Positions 1-5,294 of a stretch of 12,173 nt of DNA are shown here, piece by piece. Position 1 is the stretch's first letter. Every line of letters starts with the position of its first letter. This DNA comes from an uncultured Verrucomicrobiota bacterium (lineage in GTDB: Bacteria > Verrucomicrobiota > Verrucomicrobiia > Limisphaerales > UBA9464): assembly GCA_903925515.1 (NCBI GenBank), contig CAIYFP010000036.1:1-12173 (forward strand), in the 5' to 3' direction. A program made the translations under genes and the position numbers. Below the pieces are notes generated by a model. The model was not told the origin of the DNA. It was given only the letters and a program-made list of their open reading frames with translations, and made no database searches.

Positions 1-627
1 CAAGGTGCCGTGCTGGTGGATGGGCGCACGGTGGAGGCGGTGGCGCCGTTCAACATGCTGGAGGCGGCCCGGTCGGCGGCGGGCTTGCTCCAGCGGCTGG
101 ACACGACGGCCAAGCGGCTGGACTCGGCCCTTGAGCGGGTGGACCGGGTCCTGTTGTCGGAGCAATCCTTGGTGGCGCTCACGAATTCCTTCGCGGGCCT
201 GCAGCGAATGTCGCAGCGGGCCGAGGCCATGCTTGAGGACGTCCAAGGGCTGGTGCGGAGCCATGCCCCGGCCGTGGGCGGCACCCTCTCCAACCTGAAC
301 GCGTTGTCGCTCAGGCTCCATGGGGTGGCCGACGACGTCGCGGGGCTGGTGTCGTCGAATCGCGCGCCCTTCAGCGAGGTGATGTCGAACCTTGCGGGGG
401 CCTCGGCGGACGTGAAGGCGTTTGCGGGCGACCTGCGCTCGGGCGAGGGGCTTTTGGCCGCGGCGCTGAAGGACCCGGTGCTTCGCAACCAGGCCGGGCA
501 GGTGGTGGCCAACCTTGCCACGGTGTCGTCGAACCTTGGAAAGCACGGCATCTTCTGGAAGCCGCGCCCGGTCTTGGTGCCGCTGACCAACCGGATCCGC
601 GCGCCGGGCCGGACGCCGGGCCAATAG
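1..627 (+). CDS. MCE/MlaD-family protein, C-terminal part (truncated at the window edge)
   Basis: The reading frame is open from base 1 to the TAG at 625-627, leaving 208 visible codons. The N-terminus and the MCE beta-barrel domain lie mostly outside the window. The visible part opens with the tail of a beta domain (VLVDGRTVEAV) and continues as a long, Leu/Ala/Val-rich amphipathic helical region with the pseudo-heptad character of the C-terminal helices of MlaD/PqiB/Mce proteins. It ends with a short basic, Pro-rich tail (FWKPRPVLVPL). Known members are periplasmic, anchored by one N-terminal membrane helix, and work with an MlaE-type permease and an MlaF-type ATPase in phospholipid traffic between the membranes. 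Those partners would be expected to the left of this window. The glcD-like gene starts 13 nt downstream, so co-transcription is possible. The family call rests on the helical tail only, because the diagnostic domain is missing. Confidence 0.7.
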   Translation, partial: QGAVLVDGRTVEAVAPFNMLEAARSAAGLLQRLDTTAKRLDSALERVDRVLLSEQSLVALTNSFAGLQRMSQRAEAMLEDVQGLVRSHAPAVGGTLSNLNALSLRLHGVADDVAGLVSSNRAPFSEVMSNLAGASADVKAFAGDLRSGEGLLAAALKDPVLRNQAGQVVANLATVSSNLGKHGIFWKPRPVLVPLTNRIRAPGRTPGQ

Positions 628-640
628 CCTTGATCCCGCC

Positions 641-2017
641 ATGACCCGGCGCGCCATTCTTCGTTCGCTCGCGGGGCGGCTGCCGCCGGGGGAGCTGCTG
701 CTGGACGAGGAGTCGCTCCGGGCGCACTCGGGGGACCAATGGTTTGCGACGGCGATGCCCGAGGCGGTCGCGCTGCCGACGAGCACCGGGACGGTGTCCG
801 GAATCCTCGCGGCCGCGAGTCGTCATGGGATTCCGGTGACACCGCGGGGTGCGGGGCACGGGTACGTGGGGGGATGCGTCCCATCGAAGGGGGGCATTGC
901 CCTGTCCCTTGCGCGCATGGACCGGATCCATGAGGTGTCGCGGAAGGACTTCGTGGCCGTGGTGGGGCCGGGCGTGGTGACGGCGCGGTTGCAGTCGGAG
1001 GTGGAGCGGCGTGGATTGTTTTATCCACCGGATCCCGCGAGCCGGGACAAGTGCTCGGTGGGTGGCAACATCGCCACGAACGCGGGCGGGCCGCGGTGCC
1101 TGAAGTACGGGGTGACGCGCGACTATGTGCTGGGGCTGGAGGTGGTGCGGGCGGACGGGGCCGTGGTGCGATTGGGCGGGCGTTCGCACAAGAACAAGGC
1201 GGGCTTCGACCTGCACCGGTTGTTCGTGGGGTCGGAGGGCATGCTGGGGGTGGTGACGGAGGCGACGTTGAAGTTGCTTCCGCTGCCGCCATACCGCGCG
1301 TGCCTTGGGATTGGGTTCGACCGGATGGCGTCGGCGATCCGGGCGATGGAGGACATCCTTGCGGCCGGGTGGTTGCCGTCGGCGCTGGAGCTGGCGGACG
1401 CGTTCACCCTTGCGGCGGCGTGCAGGCGCACGGGGTCCGGGCGGTTGTCCGGGTGCAAGGCGCACCTGATCGTCGAGATCGACGGGCAGGAGAGGTCGGT
1501 GCGGGGCGAGTTGCGGGACCTTGCGAGGCTGGTGCGGGGGAGGGGGCCCTTGTTCATCGACCGGGGCGAGGGTTCCGAGGGCTGCGAGCGGCTTTGGCAG
1601 CTTCGGCGCCAGTTCAGCCATGCGCTGCGCGACACGGGTCTGACGAAGCTGAACGAGGACGTCGTGGTGCCGCGCGGCCGGATTGCGGAGTTGTTCCGGC
1701 TTGCGGCGCGCATCCAGGCGCGGCACGGCATCCAGGTGGCGTGCTTCGGGCATGCCGGGGACGGCAACATCCACGTGAACCTGATGCTGGACCGGTCCGT
1801 GACGACGCAGGTGGACGCGAGCGAGCGGGCGTTGGACGAGTTGTTCGAGGGCGTGGTGGCGCTGGGCGGGACGATCACGGGCGAGCATGGGGTGGGGCTT
1901 GCGAAGGCGCGCTGGTGGAGGCTTGCGGCGCCGGGGCCGGCGGATGCGTTGCACCGGGACATCAAGCGGGCGCTGGACCCGCAGGGATTGTTGAACCCCG
2001 GCAAGTTCTTGGGGTGA
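641..2017 (+). CDS. glcD: FAD-linked 2-hydroxyacid oxidase/dehydrogenase, GlcD type
   Basis: This 458-aa protein matches the usual length of GlcD/D-lactate dehydrogenases of the FAD-binding PCMH (FAD_binding_4) plus FAD-oxidase C-terminal family. These enzymes oxidise glycolate, D-lactate or a related 2-hydroxyacid to the oxoacid. The FAD-binding half (about residues 40-215) has the flavin loop RGAGHGYVGG (69-78), GGNIATNAGG (141-150) and the segment KNKAGFDL...LFVGSEGMLGVVTEATLK (to 211). The C-terminal cap has CFGHAGDGNIHVN (368-380), with the usual metal/substrate-binding His residues, then TGEHGVG (413-419) and the typical end LNPGKF (451-456). The loop has GHG where many GlcD proteins have GTG. 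There is no fused Fe-S domain, and no glcE or glcF gene is next to it, so the electron acceptor and exact substrate are open. The ATG has no Shine-Dalgarno sequence but fits the family N-terminus. D-lactate or 2-hydroxyglutarate dehydrogenase are alternatives. Confidence 0.9.
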   Translation: MTRRAILRSLAGRLPPGELLLDEESLRAHSGDQWFATAMPEAVALPTSTGTVSGILAAASRHGIPVTPRGAGHGYVGGCVPSKGGIALSLARMDRIHEVSRKDFVAVVGPGVVTARLQSEVERRGLFYPPDPASRDKCSVGGNIATNAGGPRCLKYGVTRDYVLGLEVVRADGAVVRLGGRSHKNKAGFDLHRLFVGSEGMLGVVTEATLKLLPLPPYRACLGIGFDRMASAIRAMEDILAAGWLPSALELADAFTLAAACRRTGSGRLSGCKAHLIVEIDGQERSVRGELRDLARLVRGRGPLFIDRGEGSEGCERLWQLRRQFSHALRDTGLTKLNEDVVVPRGRIAELFRLAARIQARHGIQVACFGHAGDGNIHVNLMLDRSVTTQVDASERALDELFEGVVALGGTITGEHGVGLAKARWWRLAAPGPADALHRDIKRALDPQGLLNPGKFLG

Positions 2018-2044
2018 GCGCCGCGGCGGGAAGGTCTTCCGGGC

Positions 2045-2890
2045 ATGTCCGCGCAGGTAGCAGCAAGGCTGAGGATGCTGGCGAACGAGGGCTCGCTGCC
2101 GGGCTCGTCGTGCGGTGCGGCGTTCCTTGCGGAGCTGCGGCCGATGATGGAGGCGGGCGTCGTGGCGCGGGAACGGGCCGGCGGGGGATGGCGCGTGGTG
2201 GTGCGGGACGCCGGGGCGCTGGAGGCGATCCTTGCGCGCCGGTTTCCAACGGGCGCGGGACCCGAGACGGGACGGCTGGGCGGGGTCGCGCGGTACCGGG
2301 ACTCGAAGGCGGTGTCGAACGACACGCCGCCCGTGGTGGTTGCGCGGGTTTTCCGGGAGGTCTTGAGGGACGGTGCCGGGCGCGGGTGCGGCGCGGTGGA
2401 CGCGACTCGGCGGCACGGGGTCTTCGCGTTCCTGCTGGTCCCGGGCTGCGTGCATCGGGCGGCGGGGCTGGTGGCGTTGGTGGAGAACCCGGCGGTGTTC
2501 CTGAGGTGCGAGGAGCTGGGCCTTGGGGAGGACATGGCGATCGGGGTGAACGGGCGTGCGGACGGGCGCTTGCTGGGGTGGTTGGCGGCGCAGGACGACC
2601 CGGGGCTGCGGGTGTTGCACCTGCCGGACTACGACCCGACGGGCCTGGCGGAGTTCGAGCGGCTGCGCGAGGCGCTGGGATCGCGTGCGAGCTTGGTGGT
2701 GCCGGGGGACATCGAGGACCGGTTTGCGCGGCACTCGAACCCGCGGCTGCTCGAGGGGATCCAGTCGCGCGCGACGCTGGCGAGGCTGCGCGGGAGCGCG
2801 TTGCCGGAGGTTCGCCGGGTGGTGGCGTTGATGGACCGGCACAATGCCGGCCTGGAGCAGGAGGCGCTGTTGATCCCGGCCGGGCCGTAG
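2045..2890 (+). CDS. JetD / Topo VI-A-like Toprim protein (DUF2220/DUF3322-like), stand-alone
   Basis: The product is 281 aa. Residues about 5-60 look like a winged helix (a helical stretch, then EAGVVARERAGGGWRVVVRD with two strands). Residues 84-92 (YRDSKAVSN) resemble the DSK segment that precedes the Toprim domain in JetD-type proteins. Residues 141-215 read as a Toprim fold: the acidic strand LVALVENPAVF with Glu147, a following GVNG turn, and LHLPDYDPTGLAEF with the metal-binding DxD pair Asp195/Asp197 and Gly200. The C-terminus has LEQEALL (270-276), like the LEQE ending of JetD proteins. In Wadjet systems JetD is the nuclease that cuts circular plasmid DNA alongside the JetABC SMC complex. 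No SMC, kleisin or KITE genes are in the window, and the gene lies 27 nt after glcD. A GGAAGG sequence sits about 10 nt before the ATG. Shorter than many JetD proteins. I am fairly sure of the Toprim motif and unsure of the cellular role. Confidence 0.65.
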   Translation: MSAQVAARLRMLANEGSLPGSSCGAAFLAELRPMMEAGVVARERAGGGWRVVVRDAGALEAILARRFPTGAGPETGRLGGVARYRDSKAVSNDTPPVVVARVFREVLRDGAGRGCGAVDATRRHGVFAFLLVPGCVHRAAGLVALVENPAVFLRCEELGLGEDMAIGVNGRADGRLLGWLAAQDDPGLRVLHLPDYDPTGLAEFERLREALGSRASLVVPGDIEDRFARHSNPRLLEGIQSRATLARLRGSALPEVRRVVALMDRHNAGLEQEALLIPAGP

Positions 2891-2911
2891 GGAACGGGGC
2901 GTCGCGTCGCG

Positions 2912-2930
2912 CCGGCCGCGGGTCGGCCGG
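2912..2930. terminator. G+C-rich hairpin between convergent genes
   Basis: CCGGCCG (2912-2918) pairs perfectly with CGGCCGG (2924-2930) around a 5-nt loop. It sits in the 40-bp gap between two convergent stop codons (ending at 2890 on + and starting at 2931 on -), where a bidirectional terminator is expected. There is no T-tract on either side, so it is not a canonical intrinsic terminator. Confidence 0.4.
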
Positions 2931-3968
2931 TCACGCCATGGCGGAGGCCAGGTCGGCGGCGAACGCCCGGACGTCCTCCTCGCGCGTGTCCCATGAGCAC
3001 ATGAGGCGGCATCCGCCCTCGCCGATGAAGTTGTAGAACATCCAGCCCTTGGCCCAGAGCGCCTCGATGGCGTGCTTGGGGAGGTCCACGAACACGGCGT
3101 TGGCCTCGGGCGGGAAAAGGACCCGGACGCCGGGAACCCGTGCCACGAGCTGGTGCATGAGCCTGGCCATCTGGTTGGCGTGGGACGCATGCCGGAGCCA
3201 TGTGCCGTCGCGGAGCATCCCGACCCATGGCGCGGACACGAAGCGCATCTTGGAGCAGAGCTGGCCGCCCTGCTTGGCGCGGTAGTCGAACTCCGCCGCG
3301 AGCTCCTGGTTGAAGAAGACGACGGCCTCGCCGACGTGGATGCCGTTCTTGGTGCCGCCGAAGCAGAGGACATCGACGCCGGCCTGCCATGTGACCTCGC
3401 GGGGTGCGCAGCCGAGGGCGGCGACGGCATTGGCGAAGCGTGCGCCGTCCATGTGGAGGCGGAGCCGATGCTTCTTGGCCATCGCGCCGATGGCACGCAG
3501 CTCGGCAGGGGTATAGACGGTGCCGACCTCGGTGGACTGGGTGACGGTGACGATGCGTGGCTTGGGGTAGTGGATGTCGGTGCGGCGCAGCACGGCCTCC
3601 TCGATGCCGGCGGGGTTGAGCTTGCCGTTCTCGCCGGGGAGGAGGAGGAGCTTGGAACCGTTCCCGAAGAACTCGGGGGCGCCGCACTCGTCCTTCTCGA
3701 CGTGGGCCACCTCATGGCAGAGGACGGAGTGGTAGCTTTGGGTGGAATGGGCAAGCGCGAGGGAGTTGGCGGCGGTGCCATTGAAGACGAAGAAGACCTC
3801 GCATGGGGTTTCAAAGACCTCGCGGATCATGTCGGCGGCGCGCTGGGTCCATGGGTCGTTGCCATAGGCCGGGGCATGGTCTGCGTTGGCCTCGGCCAAG
3901 GCCGCCCATGCCTCGGGGGTGATGCCCGCGTAATTGTCCGATGCGAAGTGTCGTGCCGGTCTCGTCAC
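2931..3968 (-). CDS. ltaE: Low-specificity L-threonine aldolase (PLP-dependent)
   Basis: The enzyme splits L-threonine or allo-threonine into glycine and acetaldehyde, using PLP in the cytoplasm. With the GTG start at 3968 the product is 345 aa, normal for the family, and begins MTRPARHFASDNYAG, where the conserved S-D-N-Y opening falls close to the start as in homologues. Visible motifs are the cofactor-stacking His in CHEVAHVEKDECGAPEF (about His85), the PLP-pyridine Asp and Arg in HMDGARFANA (Asp174, Arg177), and the Schiff-base lysine in CFGGTKNGIHVGEAVVFF (Lys207). The GGTKNG form resembles the Pseudomonas-type enzyme more than E. coli LtaE. An in-frame ATG at 4058-4056 would add 30 residues rich in Pro, Arg and Ser with no family resemblance, so GTG is preferred. 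Neither start has a Shine-Dalgarno. It is convergent with the JetD-like gene and divergent from the hydroxyacid dehydrogenase. A beta-eliminating lyase of the same fold is the main alternative. Confidence 0.9.
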   Translation of the reverse strand: MTRPARHFASDNYAGITPEAWAALAEANADHAPAYGNDPWTQRAADMIREVFETPCEVFFVFNGTAANSLALAHSTQSYHSVLCHEVAHVEKDECGAPEFFGNGSKLLLLPGENGKLNPAGIEEAVLRRTDIHYPKPRIVTVTQSTEVGTVYTPAELRAIGAMAKKHRLRLHMDGARFANAVAALGCAPREVTWQAGVDVLCFGGTKNGIHVGEAVVFFNQELAAEFDYRAKQGGQLCSKMRFVSAPWVGMLRDGTWLRHASHANQMARLMHQLVARVPGVRVLFPPEANAVFVDLPKHAIEALWAKGWMFYNFIGEGGCRLMCSWDTREEDVRAFAADLASAMA

Positions 3969-4071
3969 GGCGTGATCAAGCCCGTGAAATGCCTTGCCCG
4001 CAACCCGCGATCGAGGGCGGGCGGGCGGGCGCGATGGCGTGGAATGGGAGGCTTGCATGGGGGCGTGGGGT

Positions 4072-4100
4072 TTGACATGCCGCGTGGGCGTCATTGGGAT
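4072..4100 (+). promoter_or_regulatory. Possible sigma-70-type promoter ahead of the hydroxyacid dehydrogenase
   Basis: A perfect TTGACA (4072-4077) lies in the divergent intergenic region. A 17-nt spacer leads to TGGGAT (4095-4100), which matches TATAAT at only three of six positions. Transcription would then begin at about 4107, the chosen ATG, giving a leaderless or near-leaderless mRNA. The -35 element is the stronger half of this call. Confidence 0.3.
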
Positions 4101-4106
4101 GGGTCC

Positions 4107-5132
4107 ATGGGCAAGTTGGACGGGTTGAAGGTTGTGCGGACGGACGGGGAGCTGGATCTGGGTCGCGTGGACGAGCGGTTGCGCGGTCATGGAGCGCGGG
4201 TGGTGGTGCTGGGCGAGGGCGCGGGGGAGGACGGGCTGGTCGCGGAGGTGGCGGACGCGGACCTGCTCTTGATGTGCTATGCGCGGGTGACGGCGCGGGT
4301 GATTGCGTCGGCGGTGAAGCTGCGGGCGATCGTGAAGTACGGGGTTGGGATCGACGCGATCGACCTTGTGGCGGCGCGCGAGCGCGGGGTGCCGGTGGCG
4401 AACGTGCCGGCCTATGCGGAGGAGACGGTGGCCGAGGGGGCCTTTGCGTTGATGATGGGCCTGTTCAAGCGGTTCAAGGCCGTGCACGGGGAGATGCAGG
4501 GGCGCGGATGGGCATGGCCGGAGGCGAGGTGGCTGGGGGAGGATCTTTCGGGAAAGACGCTGGGGCTCGTGGGGCTCGGCCGGATAGGGCGCAGCATGGC
4601 GCGGATGGCCGGGGCGTTCCGCATGCGAGTGCTGGCCCATGACCCGTTCGTGTCCGACGCCTCGGTCCCTGCCGGGGTGGAGCGCTGCGGCGACCTGCAC
4701 GCGATGCTGGCCCGAAGCGACGCGGTGTCGGTGCATTGCGTGCTGGATGCGGGGACGAGGCACCTGATTGGGGAGCGGGAGCTTGGGTGCATGAAGCGAT
4801 CGGCCTACCTCGTGAACGTGTCGCGCGGGGAGATCGTGGATGAGACGGCCCTGGTGAAGGCGTTGCGGGAGGGGCGCATCGCGGGCGCGGCGCTGGACGT
4901 GTACGGGAGGGAACCGCTGGCGCATTCGGGTCATCCCCTGTCCGCGTTGTTTGGGATGCCCAACGTGTTGCTGTGGCCGCACCTGACGTTTTACACGGCG
5001 GAGGCGATGGCGAGGCTGGAGGAGGAGACCCTTGAGCGTTGCCTTGAGGCGCTGGGGGGACGGCCGCTGACCGTGCTGTCCCATGACCCGAGGCTTCGGG
5101 CCCAGACGCGGGGCGTGCGGTTTGTGGACTGA
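4107..5132 (+). CDS. D-isomer-specific 2-hydroxyacid dehydrogenase (SerA/CtBP-like)
   Basis: This NAD(P)-dependent enzyme of the 3-phosphoglycerate dehydrogenase / hydroxypyruvate-glyoxylate reductase superfamily has 341 aa and no C-terminal ACT domain. The substrate-binding half holds VKYGVGIDAIDLVAARERGVPVANVP (77-102). The Rossmann insert has GLVGLGRIGRSMA (153-165, GxGxxG), followed by HDP at 178-180. The catalytic triad is present: Arg240 in NVSRGEIVDE, Glu269 in DVYGREPL and His292 in LWPHLTFYT. Substrate cannot be read from sequence; 3-phosphoglycerate, hydroxypyruvate, glyoxylate or another D-2-hydroxyacid are all possible. Nearby SHMT and threonine aldolase suggest serine/glycine metabolism. 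The ATG at 4107 was chosen because the family core starts soon after it; an in-frame ATG at 4077 would add ten residues. The gene is divergent from the aldolase and separated by 162 bp from the downstream fusion gene. Confidence 0.88.
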   Translation: MGKLDGLKVVRTDGELDLGRVDERLRGHGARVVVLGEGAGEDGLVAEVADADLLLMCYARVTARVIASAVKLRAIVKYGVGIDAIDLVAARERGVPVANVPAYAEETVAEGAFALMMGLFKRFKAVHGEMQGRGWAWPEARWLGEDLSGKTLGLVGLGRIGRSMARMAGAFRMRVLAHDPFVSDASVPAGVERCGDLHAMLARSDAVSVHCVLDAGTRHLIGERELGCMKRSAYLVNVSRGEIVDETALVKALREGRIAGAALDVYGREPLAHSGHPLSALFGMPNVLLWPHLTFYTAEAMARLEEETLERCLEALGGRPLTVLSHDPRLRAQTRGVRFVD

Positions 5133-5294
5133 GCCGGGACGAATGGGCCGGGGTGGCTGGGCCCGATGCATGGGCGCGGGTTGTCGGCACGGGATGTTGG
5201 ATGGTTGAAGGTGGGGCCATGCGGTTCCGACACTGGCTTCGCCGTTGACGCCCCGGTGAGGCGCCCACAACGTCATGGCAGCGCGACCCGAGAA

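Noticed and set aside
1051..3036. A 661-codon plus-strand frame overlapping glcD and the JetD-like gene
   Set aside because: Gly/Ala/Arg-rich off-frame translation of genes that are convincingly coding in other frames.
371..3814. A 1147-codon minus-strand open frame
   Set aside because: It is antisense to the MlaD, glcD and JetD-like genes and then out of frame with the aldolase; composition is Pro/Ser/Arg/His-rich with no family resemblance.
4056..4058. ATG as the start of the threonine aldolase
   Set aside because: It adds 30 Pro/Arg/Ser-rich residues ahead of the conserved N-terminus and has no ribosome site; GTG at 3968 fits the family better.
5245..5273. TTGACG with a possible -10 (CAACGT) before the fusion gene
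   Set aside because: The -10 matches only two of six positions; not distinguishable from chance.
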